Origin: Coemansia sp. RSA 922
Lineage: Eukaryota; Kickxellomycota; Kickxellomycetes; Kickxellales; Kickxellaceae
Assembly (NCBI GenBank): GCA_027577415.1
Contig: JANBQS010000222.1
Location: 1-25,746, forward strand
Reading direction: 5' to 3'
DNA length: 25,746 nucleotides
The position numbers and the translations under genes are program-made. The notes under the pieces were generated by a model. That model was not told where the DNA came from. It did no database searches and saw nothing but the letters and a program-made list of their open reading frames with translations. This document shows positions 9,277 to 19,072 of the stretch, piece by piece (the first letter of the stretch is position 1; the number at the start of each line of letters is the position of its first letter).

Positions 9277-10596
9277 ATGTTGTTCAGGGCCAACTCTGCT
9301 TCACTTCGTGGGCAATCGTTCTTGCTGATATGCTGCCTGGCAGTGTTAGCGCTAGTGGGCATCGTTGGCATGTATAGCTTCGACTACGGCTACTTTGCGC
9401 CAACTAACAGCCCGGCCAAAGACTCGACTAAGGGCTCGACTAGTGACCCGACTAAAGGCTCGACTAGCGGCTCGACTAGCGGCTCGACTGGCGGCGGGTT
9501 GGCGTCCACAGACGAGCCATCAGCACGCTCCACCTTTGACTCCTACTTGCAGAAACTCCATCGTGGTATGCACAAGGAAGCCCTCCAGGCATACTGCTCA
9601 CAGGACAAATTTAGCGAGACGTTTGTGACGTCGGTTAAGCAGCGGTATGCGGACATTACACCCGACAACATGGAGCCGATGTTCATCGCCATCAATTTGC
9701 ATAACAACGAGCAGATATTGCCTAACATGGCTACACAGTTGCTCGCGCTAGCAGATACGCTCGGCCACGACCGTATTTTCATTTCGATTTATGAAAATGG
9801 ATCAGAGGACAAGACGAAGGAGATCTTGAAGCGGTTCGACGAAACTCTAGACGCACTGAATATTGCGCATAGAATCCTCACCGACCCCACGCCCAAGCCC
9901 AAACAAGTTCATCGCATCGAATACCTGGCCAAGGTCCGTAATTCCGCTATGGAGCCTCTGTACAGCAGCAACGTAAAGTATGGCAAGGTATTGTTCAGTA
10001 ATGACGTGTACTTCTGTCTAACTGACGTTCTCGAACTGTTATTCCAGTCGCGTGCTCAGGGCGCACACCTCACTTGTGCTGAGGACTTTATTGAAGTGCG
10101 CGGAAAACCTGCATTCTACGACACCTGGGTGGCTCGGGACATTGAAGGAAAGAGGATGAGGGATGACCCATTTCATATATCCGACGACGAAATGTCAGTG
10201 ACAGCGCAGATGCGGGACCGTCCATTCCAGGTGCAATGCGGTTGGAACGGAATGGTCGTAATTGACGCCGAGGCTTTCCGTGGAGACAACGGCCTTCGCT
10301 TCCGGCGAAGCGCCAAGGGCGAGTGCTCAGCGTCGGAATGCTCGTTGTTTTGCAACGACTTGTGGCGTAAGGGCTTCAACCGTATAATCAATGTGCCGCG
10401 AGTGAAGCTGGCTTACGATTTTAAAGCTCGCAACATGTTACGCAGGCCGGAGAACTTCCCAGCTGATACTCCATACAATTCCCCCGAAGTAGAGAAGATC
10501 TCGTTCCGACCTGGTCCTAAGACGGTCTACTGCCGCCCTCTCAAGAACCCGATCACGGACATCCAAGACGACCCCGACGAGTGGGTCAAGCTCTAA
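9277..10596 (+). CDS. GT69 family (CMT1-type) mannosyltransferase, array copy 4, with expanded stem
   Basis: This encodes 439 residues from the ATG at 9277, at the same position relative to the conserved leader as in copy 3. The frame is open back to an ATG at 9124; the extra 51 residues are hydrophobic and probably untranslated leader. The anchor (about 14-33) is followed by a Ser/Thr/Gly-rich stem whose residues about 49-74 come from a 12-bp tandem repeat. The catalytic part has INLHNNEQILPNM, ISIYENGSEDKTKEIL, RIEYLAKVRN, NDVYFC, FYDTWVARD, CGWNGMVVIDA and CSASECSLFCNDLW. Long blocks are nearly identical to copy 3, but the block around 10081-10200 is more like copy 1. Likely a Golgi type II mannosyltransferase; substrate unknown. 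Confidence 0.9.
   Translation: MLFRANSASLRGQSFLLICCLAVLALVGIVGMYSFDYGYFAPTNSPAKDSTKGSTSDPTKGSTSGSTSGSTGGGLASTDEPSARSTFDSYLQKLHRGMHKEALQAYCSQDKFSETFVTSVKQRYADITPDNMEPMFIAINLHNNEQILPNMATQLLALADTLGHDRIFISIYENGSEDKTKEILKRFDETLDALNIAHRILTDPTPKPKQVHRIEYLAKVRNSAMEPLYSSNVKYGKVLFSNDVYFCLTDVLELLFQSRAQGAHLTCAEDFIEVRGKPAFYDTWVARDIEGKRMRDDPFHISDDEMSVTAQMRDRPFQVQCGWNGMVVIDAEAFRGDNGLRFRRSAKGECSASECSLFCNDLWRKGFNRIINVPRVKLAYDFKARNMLRRPENFPADTPYNSPEVEKISFRPGPKTVYCRPLKNPITDIQDDPDEWVKL
9421..9498 (+). repeat. 12-bp tandem repeat in the stem of GT69 copy 4
   Basis: About six imperfect copies of a GGCTCGACTAGC-type unit encode Gly-Ser-Thr-Lys/Ser tetrapeptides between the anchor and the catalytic domain. The unit stays in frame, so changes in copy number alter only stem length and potential O-glycosylation sites. 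Copies 1-3 lack the expansion. Confidence 0.85.
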
Positions 10597-10935
10597 TCAC
10601 ATGTTCAATCAATCTCGCCAGATGTAATCAGATTATTTAATTTCCCACAAAATTTTGTAAAAGCCGCTGAATGGGCTTACGGCTCGGCGAGAACAACACC
10701 CCTGGCTCGCGGAGCCCTAGCCAAACAAGGGCTTGTTGGTTTTTGCTTTTTGACGCTGTGCGAACCTTATAATTTCTTTCTTCACTAAATTGGAGAGATA
10801 CTTTCAGTACTATTACTTAGCACCCTCAGCCTATTCGCAGCCGCTTACACCGCCCGTTACCTTCTCGTTGTTTGCACCACTAGCGCTGCATTCGAGGAAA
10901 TTCCAACCCGCTTGTAGACAAATCAGCAAAGTGAA
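10597..10935. promoter_or_regulatory. Intergenic region ahead of KAP104
   Basis: The first 60 bp are the 3' flank of GT69 copy 4 and resemble that of copy 3. The rest must contain the KAP104 promoter: a CCTTATAATTTC sequence lies near 10764-10775 and the 5' leader is pyrimidine-rich. No gene is seen here. Confidence 0.4.
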
Positions 10936-13791
10936 ATGGAGTGGCAACCCGAGCCCGAGAGCCTCAGACAACTTATCCAGCTGTTTAACAGCACACAGTC
11001 CGTTGACAATGCCGTCCAGCAGCAAAACAACCAGGTATGTCTTGTCAATGTCTTGAAATGCACACACCCTCATAGTTACGGAGATAATACGACCTACTAA
11101 ATGTCTTTGTCACTTTTTTTCTTTTGCGTCTATCCCGCTGTGTCTTTTATTGTCCTGTAGAGGCTGGAGGAGCTGAGGCGAGTTCCTGACTTTATCAACT
11201 ACTTGCTGTTCGTGTTGATTGTCATGAAGGACGAAAACTCGACAGTGCGAGCGGTTGCTGGTCTTTTGCTCAAGAACAACGTACGCCAGGACTTTGCCAG
11301 TATTCCACCACATGTTCTCGAGTACGTTAAGCGCAAGTCTATTGACGCTATTGGCGACCCAGACACGCTTGTGCGTCACACGCTGGGCACGGTTATTGCC
11401 ACAATTGTAGCCCTGGGCAAGATCAGGAGTTGGCCCGAGATCCTGCCGCGGCTCATGCAGCTGCTAGACTCGTCGGACTATCCAGTCGTTGAGGGCTCTT
11501 GGGATATTCTGCGCAAGATCTGCGACGAGTGCACTCGCGAGCTTGAAGAGCCGCTCGATGACGGCACACTGCCGCTCAACGTGATGCTGCCTCGGTTCCT
11601 GTCATTCTTCAGCTCCGAATCCCCGACTCTGCGCGAGTACGCCATCTCGACTACCACGCTGTTTGTTAGGGAGAGTTCCGAGTGCATGAAGCCCATGATG
11701 GACACCTTTGTCGTAGAGCTGTTCAAGCGCGCCAACGACGACAACTCCGAGGTTCTCAAGGCTGTTTGTAAGGCTGTCGTGGCCCTGATTGAGACACGCC
11801 CGGACATGCTGATGCCCGAGCTGGAGAACGTCGTTAACTATATGATCCACACTAGTCAGAACAGCGATCCTGACATTGCCATGGAGGCCTGCGAGTTTTG
11901 GCTCAGCTTCTGCGAGCAGGAGGAGATGGTTGAGAGTCTCAAACCCTTCCTCAGCCAAGTCATCCCGACTCTGATGCGCGGCATGGTCTACTCGGAGGAA
12001 GACCTGATGATCCTTGACAACAATGATGAGGACGCAGTCGTCCCAGACTCGGAGCAAGATATCAAACCCCGCCACCATCGCGCGCGCACACACGAACACC
12101 ACGGTGCTGCGGCAGGCGGCTCGTCCAACAGCGACGACGGTAGCATCCACGAGGATGACGAGGATGACGATGACGAGTACGACAGCGACGACGATGACGT
12201 ATACTCGGAGTGGAATCTGCGTAAGTGCTCTGCAGCCAGTCTCGACGTCATTTCAACTGCTTTTGGAGACCATATCCTCGAATTTGTGCTGCCTGTACTC
12301 AAGGAGGAGCTGGCCAGCGATGACTGGCGCGTAAAGGAGGCAGGTATCCTTGCTTTGGGCGCTATCGCCGAGGGCTGCATGACGGGCATGCAACCACACT
12401 TGCCCAGCCTACTACCATACTTGATCCAGTGGTTCAAGCACGAGAAGGCTCTGGTCAGGTCCATTGCGTGCTGGTCGGCCAGTCGCTATGGCAAGTGGGC
12501 CATTTACGAGTCCGGGCCCAACATGCTGGCGGTCTACTTTGAGCCGCTGCTAGCAGGCCTTTTGGAGACGATGATGGACAAGAACAAGCGCGTGCAAGAG
12601 GCCGCGTGCAGTGCGTTTGCCACGCTCGAGGAAGAGGCTGGCCCGTACATGGTGCCATATATCCAGCCCGTACTGGATACCCTGATGCGCGCCTTTTCGC
12701 TGTACCAGCGCAAGAACCTGATTATCCTCTACGATGCGGTCGGTACCTTGGCCGAGGCGGTTGGGTCCGAGCTCAACCAGCCGCAGTTCATCCACATGCT
12801 GATGCCCAACGTCATTGAGCGGTGGGAGGATTTGCCGACAGATGACCACCACATGTTCCCGCTATCGGAGTGCCTCTCGGCCATTGCACTGGCGCTGGGC
12901 CCTAGCTTTGCGCCATACGCGCAGACTGCGTACGAGCGCTGTGTACAAATTATCGGCGAGACGCTGCAGATCTGCCAGCAGTCACACCAGGACCCGACGA
13001 TCGAAACGCCCGATATGGACTTGGTTATTGTTGCGCTCGACTTTATCAGCGCCATCGTTCAGGCATTGGGCGACAACTCGCAGCCCCTGATTGCTGAGCA
13101 CAACGGCGTCGTCCTTCAACTTATCGGCATGTGCATGGTCTTTGAGTCTGTGCCCGAGGTTCGCCAGTCGGCCTTTGCGCTGCTCGGCGACCTGGCCATG
13201 CACTGCTTCCCGCTTTTGCTGCCCCAGCTCGACGCTATCATGCAGCAGCTCATTCCTCAGATTGATCGCAACTTTATGCACATCAACGTGTGCAACAACG
13301 CGACATGGTCCGTCGGCGAGATTGCCCTCCAGGCTGGTCAGGAGCCCATGAAAAACTACGTCAACCCTCTCCTTGAGAGGCTGATCCCCATGCTCAACAA
13401 CCCGAACACGCCGCTGACGCTGGCGGAGAACGCCGCCATCACAATCGGCCGCATGGGTGTAGTGTGCCCAGCGATGGTCGCGCCCAACCTTGAGGTCTTT
13501 GCCGAGCGCTGGTGCATGGTGCTGTCTTCGGTGAAGGACAACGACGAAAAGTCTTCTGCTTTCCAGGGCATGATGACGATGATTGGCACTAACCCACAGG
13601 GCATCTCAAAGGCATTTTTGTACTTTTGCCAGGCCGCGCTCAACTGGCAGACGCCCGACAGCTACTTGATGAACATGTTTGTGCAGACCTTTGCCGGTCT
13701 CAAGCAGCTAGCCGGCGACGAGTGGGAGGCCAGCATGGGCATGCTCGATCCTCAGGTCCGCCAGCTCATCAAGGACCGATTCAACGCGTAA
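10936..13791 (+). CDS. KAP104: Transportin/importin beta-2 (Kap104), two exons
   Basis: The coding sequence is 10936-11034 joined to 11161-13791, giving 909 residues, close to the family's 890-920. Exon 1 gives MEWQPEPESLRQLIQLF, matching the transportin N-terminus (MVWQP...LQQIIQLL in animals), and ends in phase 0. Exon 2 continues RLEELRRVPDFINYLLFVL. HEAT repeats fill the protein. The diagnostic H8 loop (about residues 312-384) contains VPDSEQDIKPR followed by a His-rich and then Asp-rich stretch and WNLRKCSAASLDV. Transportin carries PY-NLS cargoes, such as hnRNP-type RNA-binding proteins, into the nucleus, and RanGTP acts through the acidic loop to release them. The C-terminus also matches the family. 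The gene converges on the ZGRF1-like gene, with 221 bp between stops. Confidence 0.95.
11035..11160 (+). other. KAP104 intron 1
   Basis: This 126-nt intron has a GTATGT donor at 11035, a TACTAA branch sequence near 11095, a T-rich tract and a TGTAG acceptor at 11160. It separates codons cleanly (phase 0), and splicing restores the expected transportin N-terminus. Confidence 0.9.
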
Positions 13792-14012
13792 AAGCGTGTC
13801 CGTACGCAACCCGCATTTAGCGATGCCTTTGGATGTCCCTTTTCGCTTGTCTGCGCCGCACTTTGCTAGTAGAGTGGTAGCATCTCTTTAATTACCTGAA
13901 ACCATAGTCTTTTTTTCGATATATCAATCTATTGTTGGGTGTTTTCGACATAAAACACCCTATCCAAACTACACTAGTGCCAGGAATGTCATGGCAAGTG
14001 ATTTGCTATTGT

Positions 14013-17000
14013 TTACATATCGTCAGCATCTACATCCAGGCAGTCCAGTACGTCATCGTCGCCATCGTCCAAGTCGATGCATATTCCAGGCATAGACCAC
14101 TGAGACAGCGAGCCACCCACGACGCCCTCATCGCCATACTCGCATTCAGCGACACTCTCCTCGCCTTCGTCGTCTGCAATCGCAGTAAGATCAGTGGAAA
14201 TTGCCTGCTGGTCGCTCTCTAGTTCTATGTTGTTCGCAGGGCTATGGTAAATGTCTCTTCCCAATCCCAAGTCAAGATCCATAGCCGGAGATGCAGTAAT
14301 ACCGTGGTCGCTGTCATCGTTATCATCAGCTATGACGTTGTTAGCTACCGCACTAGCTAACCGGTTAAGGAACGACTGAGCAGAGACCACGCCGAGACCA
14401 TCGTCGTCTTGGCGACAGTATTCGAGTATCCGCCGCCACATACTGTTGGTCTCTAGCAACTTTCGCGCGCCAAGAACTAGACAGTGTCTACGCGCACGCG
14501 ATAGCGCTACGTTTACGCGATTTGGATTCGCGATAAACCCTATCTTTTCTGTCCTCACGCACGATATGATGATTATCTCGCGCTCAGATCCCTGGTAGGC
14601 ATCAACCGTACTCACCTGCACGCGATTGCGCTGACCCAGATGGCCACAAAGTTGCTCTTGTAGCATATCGGCCTGAGTCTTGTATAGCGCAATGACGCCA
14701 ATAGACTCAGCCTCTACTCCGCCCAACAAAAGCCGCCGCACCAGCTGCACGGCCATGTCAATCTCGCCCTTGTTGAAAAACGACTGCGACTTGCCGTGCT
14801 GCTTCTCTTGCCCCGCCGTGTCCAGAAAGGCCAGTGGCGGGATGGATGGGATCATGGGCTGTCTGTCCGCGGGGGAGACGCCATGCTGAAGTCGACCCTC
14901 GTAAAACAGCTGGTTACATAGCGAACCGATGCGTGGATGGCAACGGTACTGCGTGGATAGGAACCGTGGCCCGTGGCCTAACTGCACGAGTCGGTCAAAC
15001 AGCGCTCTATCCAGGCCCTTGCCCTCAGCCGACTTTGTTGCTCTGGTAGTCAAAGTCGGTGGTAGTTGCAGCGGATCGCCCACAAGAACTAGGCGCTGGC
15101 ACCCGGCATTGGCTAGTGCTATCAGGGCCATGGGCTCAACGATCTGACAGGCCTCGTCGAGGATGACTACGGGAAAAGACTCGCTGCGCAGTACCGCTGT
15201 CGCAGCTGAGAGACAGGTAGTGCCTATTACAAAAGCACTCTCCAGCGCATCCTGCACACGTTGGTGACGCAGCCGCTGGATGGCTGTGTGAATTGCTTCC
15301 TGCTCTACCTCGCTCGACGCCTCCTCCAGCATTGCCTCAAGTTCCCGAATGTCGTCCGTCGCACCCGAGGAGCTGCGGCATACGTAGGGAAGAACTTGCT
15401 TGGAAATGCGCTTCAAGTTGCCCACGCGCAAGAACTGGTCATACCCTTGCTTAAGCAACGCACACAGCATGTTGTCCACGGCGAAGTTGGTCATCGAGGA
15501 TACGAGCACTCGTAGCCTAGGTTTGGAGTCCTTGTTAACCGGCCGCTGCTTGGTATCCCCGCTTGCACACGGACTGTCGGCCAACGGGTCACTATCGACG
15601 GCTTCATTGTCTAGCGAGACACTGCTGCCGCCACCAGGGCCTCCAAACACTTCTGGGAATTCGTTAGCAATAGTGTCGAGACAAATGACGATAGCGCTAA
15701 CAAGAAAGCTCTTACCCGTTCCAAATGGTCCGTGTACAATTGTCACAGCCGTGGACCCGTCCACTGGCAAATAGATGGAGACGGCCGACATCACCACCTG
15801 TCGCAAAATTACAAATTGCTCGTCGTTAATACCAAGCCCGATCCGTCTCTCGTCGAGTATTTCGTCGATTCTGGCCAATATTGCCGCTGGGTCTACACCC
15901 CCTTGCACTCGCGGTGGCGGCAGCCTAATGTCAGCCTGCAATAAGTGAGGTAGTAACGGCATCGTCTCAGTACTCAGTTGGGCCTCAACGGTGTCTAGCA
16001 TGCTCCAGTCCGAGGCCGAGTCTAGACAGCGGATAGCGACCACGGAGGGCGCCTTTCGCTCGAAACCCGCGCTGCCATGTCGCTTGCTGCCCTTCACACT
16101 ATGACCATCGGCATTGAAAATCCTCGTCGCCACCTTGGCATCCTCCTCTCCAACGAGCGCAAGTTCGAGGATATTGTTCTTGGACGGACCGTAGAACACA
16201 CTGCGAGCCAAAAAAGTAGTCTCTGTTTTAAAGTCCGTGCAGACCGATATAGCCCAAGTGTCGTCCTTGGCATAGCCAGCGTAGTTTTCTCGGCGACTCA
16301 GCTCCAAGGTGATACTGTCGCCCTTGGCGAAGACAATTAGGCTGCGACTAGACTGTGCCTTGAACGCCGTGCTGTCCATAAACGGCTGTCGCATTGTGCA
16401 CTCATCAAAGAATAGTACGCCAACGCTCTTACAAGCTTGCGGGAAGCTAGATGGCGCACCAAAAGACTTGCCGCCACGTCGCTTGCCCGCGGCCATGCCA
16501 GACCCGCTCTCCTGGCGTCCCTGAGTGGCCTCAAAGCGCTCACGCGCCATAAAAAAGTAACGGATTGCCAAGGCTGAGAGCTCCGCCATCAGGTTTTCGC
16601 GTAGCAGGGCGGCGAACTTTTGCTGGTAATCGATGGACTCGGCAAACGATACTGGAGCTGTGAGTTGGCGAGACGGACCAAGTCCGTAGCCCTTGGACAC
16701 GCTCACATGCTGAAGTAGCTCGCCTCGCCGCGGGAAATGTAGGTAAGTCGGTGTTTGCGATGTTGGTGGAGAAAACGGCGTCCTCACCGCAGTTGTGGTC
16801 AACAAGGGTGCGGCGGACGCCAGCCGAGTGAGAGTGCCACTACTACTACTTCCTGCCCTAGTCAGAACTGGCTTTGGCGGAAGAGGCAAAGTAGGCTGCG
16901 TCATGTCTTCTCCAGCTATAGCTGCGGTCGTCTCAGAGGAAGCCAGTTCCGACGGCCGCTTTTGTAACTTGATCCTTTGCAGTCCACTTTTGACGATTCC

Positions 17001-17780
17001 TGGTCGCAATAAATTCGTGGTATCATCGGCTAGAGCCTCGTGGCGCCGCTTCAACGCTCCTTGTAGCTGAAGGCCAGACTGTGTAGTTGTAGATCCAATG
17101 CCGCCCTCGTCGCCCTTAATGCACTGGATCTGGATCAAGTATATACCGACGTCCAACTCGCCGTCGACCTCGATGACCTTGGATTTTGGAAGATGCGTGC
17201 TTGTCAGCGTGCCGCCATCCTCACCCTTGAGTCTGATGCGCTGCTCGGCCGGGAAGAAGGCCAGAGTTCCCTCGGCCCATGCCTTGACCTTTTTCACCTT
17301 TTGCGTCGTGTAAAGCACAGTGTACTCCACAGCTCCGCTTATTAGTTCTGGCGCCGCAGGAGACACGGGTTGTTCTTTGGCTGCGGGTGGCAGGCCCTCG
17401 TTGGTTCCAGACACAGGCGCGGTGGCTTTGATCTTCATGGGTTGGATAAGACTTGAAAGCTTCTTTACTCGCCTGAGCGCGCCAACTCCTCTTAGAGCTC
17501 CTGTTGCGGACGCCGGCGCAGGAGCGGTTGCTTCTGTGCTCTCCACAGAAGCCTCACCATGTACCTCTGCCTCGAGCGACAACAGGAACCTCCCGATATC
17601 ATACTCGTGCGAGAGCTTAATCGACTCCTTGACGCGTAGGCGGTGGCTAGTTATGCGCTGGTTGCTGTCATCGAACAAGATCAAGTCGTTTGACTTGCTG
17701 TTGTAGTGTACCGTGCCTTCCTGCCACACCTTGGCCTTCTTTTGCTTCTGGTGTGTGTAGAGTGCGGTGAATGTGCGCAT
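14013..17780 (-). CDS. ZGRF1: ZGRF1-like superfamily 1 DNA helicase with two DUF2439 domains
   Basis: A single exon encodes 1255 residues. Residues 3-70 and 152-220 are two related copies of the DUF2439 domain of ZGRF1, yeast Mte1 and fission yeast Dbl2 (FTALYTHQKQKKAKVWQEG and YTVLYTTQKVKKVKAWAEG). A low-complexity linker and a fungal ZGRF1-type middle region follow. The SF1 (Upf1-like) helicase has Walker A GPFGTGKS at 684-691, MTNFAVDN (Ia), DEAC at 875-878 (II), GDPLQLPP (III), QYRCHP near 944 (IV), DAYQGSERE near 1062 (V) and NVALSRARR near 1089 (VI). ZGRF1 family proteins act in the nucleus in homologous recombination and interstrand crosslink repair. I see no Cys-rich GRF zinc finger. 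The acidic tail holds ICIDLDDGDDD (about 1231), a possible SUMO-interacting motif. Confidence 0.88.
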   Translation of the reverse strand: MRTFTALYTHQKQKKAKVWQEGTVHYNSKSNDLILFDDSNQRITSHRLRVKESIKLSHEYDIGRFLLSLEAEVHGEASVESTEATAPAPASATGALRGVGALRRVKKLSSLIQPMKIKATAPVSGTNEGLPPAAKEQPVSPAAPELISGAVEYTVLYTTQKVKKVKAWAEGTLAFFPAEQRIRLKGEDGGTLTSTHLPKSKVIEVDGELDVGIYLIQIQCIKGDEGGIGSTTTQSGLQLQGALKRRHEALADDTTNLLRPGIVKSGLQRIKLQKRPSELASSETTAAIAGEDMTQPTLPLPPKPVLTRAGSSSSGTLTRLASAAPLLTTTAVRTPFSPPTSQTPTYLHFPRRGELLQHVSVSKGYGLGPSRQLTAPVSFAESIDYQQKFAALLRENLMAELSALAIRYFFMARERFEATQGRQESGSGMAAGKRRGGKSFGAPSSFPQACKSVGVLFFDECTMRQPFMDSTAFKAQSSRSLIVFAKGDSITLELSRRENYAGYAKDDTWAISVCTDFKTETTFLARSVFYGPSKNNILELALVGEEDAKVATRIFNADGHSVKGSKRHGSAGFERKAPSVVAIRCLDSASDWSMLDTVEAQLSTETMPLLPHLLQADIRLPPPRVQGGVDPAAILARIDEILDERRIGLGINDEQFVILRQVVMSAVSIYLPVDGSTAVTIVHGPFGTGKSFLVSAIVICLDTIANEFPEVFGGPGGGSSVSLDNEAVDSDPLADSPCASGDTKQRPVNKDSKPRLRVLVSSMTNFAVDNMLCALLKQGYDQFLRVGNLKRISKQVLPYVCRSSSGATDDIRELEAMLEEASSEVEQEAIHTAIQRLRHQRVQDALESAFVIGTTCLSAATAVLRSESFPVVILDEACQIVEPMALIALANAGCQRLVLVGDPLQLPPTLTTRATKSAEGKGLDRALFDRLVQLGHGPRFLSTQYRCHPRIGSLCNQLFYEGRLQHGVSPADRQPMIPSIPPLAFLDTAGQEKQHGKSQSFFNKGEIDMAVQLVRRLLLGGVEAESIGVIALYKTQADMLQEQLCGHLGQRNRVQVSTVDAYQGSEREIIIISCVRTEKIGFIANPNRVNVALSRARRHCLVLGARKLLETNSMWRRILEYCRQDDDGLGVVSAQSFLNRLASAVANNVIADDNDDSDHGITASPAMDLDLGLGRDIYHSPANNIELESDQQAISTDLTAIADDEGEESVAECEYGDEGVVGGSLSQWSMPGICIDLDDGDDDVLDCLDVDADDM

Positions 17781-17915
17781 TGCGTAGAAATTGTCAATTT
17801 GGAGAAAGTGAAATGCGAAGTAAAGAAGAAGACAAGAATGGTCAACACTTGCACAATCTTCAATTAATTAGGCTAGAATTTTGCTGCGCAAAAAAAAAAA
17901 ATTAAACTTGGCTTT

Positions 17916-18920
17916 TCATGGCTTTTTGCCAGCCAGCCACTGATACACGACGCTAAAGTCCTTTTCAGCCATGACGGTATCGTTTGACAAGTGACGGTAT
18001 ATGTTTTCGGCCAAGGCACCGAGCATCAACGGCGTCTTCGAGTCCTTGGCCGCGTTGGACACCAGGCCCAGGTCCTTGAGCATCAAGCGAGACTTGAAGC
18101 CGTCGTTATAGTTGTTTGTGCTGGGAGCTGTAGCAATAACTTCAGGCACCGGATTGGCCGTATCCGACGACCAGCACCGCCCAGAAGACGTGTTTACAAT
18201 CGACGCCAGTACCTTTGGATCAAGGCCCAGTCGCATGCCCAGGTTCATTGCCTCAGCCGTCCCGATCATACTGATTGCCAGTAGGAGGTTGTTACAGATC
18301 TTCGCCGCTTGTCCAGCGCCCAAGTCACCACAGCGAACGACATTCTTTCCCATCAGCAGCAAGTGCGCCCTGGCTTGCTCAAAGTCGCCGTCGGTCTGGC
18401 TGCCTACCATGAATGTCAGCGTCGCAGCTTTGGCGCCCATGATACCGCCCGAGATAGGCGCATCCACTGCGCGTGCACCAGCAGCTATAATCTGCCTCGA
18501 CACGTCGATAGATACTGAAGTATCGATAGTGCTAGAGTCAATGCATAAAGCTCCCTGACGTAGGCCCCTGATAATGCCAGACTCACCTAGATACGCCTCC
18601 TTGACATGCGCTGACTCGGGCAGCACAGTGACAATGACCGACGTGCGACTCGCGAGCTCTGCCGGAGAAGACGCCATGCCCACGTCTTTGCCACTTTCTG
18701 CACAAAACTGCTCCATTGCGTGGCGGTTCAAGTCGTATACAAAAAATGGCGCGTTGCTCTTGGAGCGCAAGTGTTTGGCCATATTGAACCCCATCTGTCC
18801 AAGCCCAATAAACCCGATGCTGTTGTTGCTGTTTGGCGCTCCAGTTGAGTACAGTAAGCGTGTTGCTCCGCAGGCCACATACCTGCCTGACACGGAGAAT
18901 CGTTTGATAAGCGGTAACAT
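17916..18920 (-). CDS. HIBADH: 3-hydroxyisobutyrate dehydrogenase, mitochondrial
   Basis: This encodes 334 residues from the ATG at 18920. The frame is open to an ATG at 18974, which would add 18 residues. I prefer 18920 because it gives a basic, hydroxylated presequence (MLPLIKRFSVSGRY...LLYST) typical of mitochondrial import. The Rossmann motif GLGQMG is at 39-44, the substrate loop DAPISGG at 153-159, and the catalytic lysine is K207 in GQAAKICNN; GRCWSSD near 247 and YNDGF near 271 are also family-specific. The enzyme oxidises (S)-3-hydroxyisobutyrate to methylmalonate semialdehyde with NAD+ in valine breakdown in the mitochondrial matrix. It lies 135 bp upstream of the ZGRF1-like gene on the same strand. 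Length and all key residues are normal. Confidence 0.95.
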   Translation of the reverse strand: MLPLIKRFSVSGRYVACGATRLLYSTGAPNSNNSIGFIGLGQMGFNMAKHLRSKSNAPFFVYDLNRHAMEQFCAESGKDVGMASSPAELASRTSVIVTVLPESAHVKEAYLGESGIIRGLRQGALCIDSSTIDTSVSIDVSRQIIAAGARAVDAPISGGIMGAKAATLTFMVGSQTDGDFEQARAHLLLMGKNVVRCGDLGAGQAAKICNNLLLAISMIGTAEAMNLGMRLGLDPKVLASIVNTSSGRCWSSDTANPVPEVIATAPSTNNYNDGFKSRLMLKDLGLVSNAAKDSKTPLMLGALAENIYRHLSNDTVMAEKDFSVVYQWLAGKKP

Positions 18921-19045
18921 TGAACTTTTTTTAAAACATAAAATGATGAGGTCAAGAGCCAGGAAGGCGTTCACGGCCGAAACAAGTTAATGGCGTCACA
19001 GTGCCCGAGGCGTGGGAATTAGTGGACAGCGTTGCTACTATTAGT

Positions 19046-19051
19046 CACGTG
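19046..19051. promoter_or_regulatory. CACGTG E-box upstream of HIBADH
   Basis: A perfect CACGTG palindrome lies 126 bp upstream of the preferred HIBADH start and just past the stop of the neighbouring small gene. In fungi this is a bHLH-type site (Cbf1, Pho4 or related). Function here is inferred from position only. Confidence 0.35.
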
Positions 19052-19072
19052 CAGGTATATTGTTCACACAGA

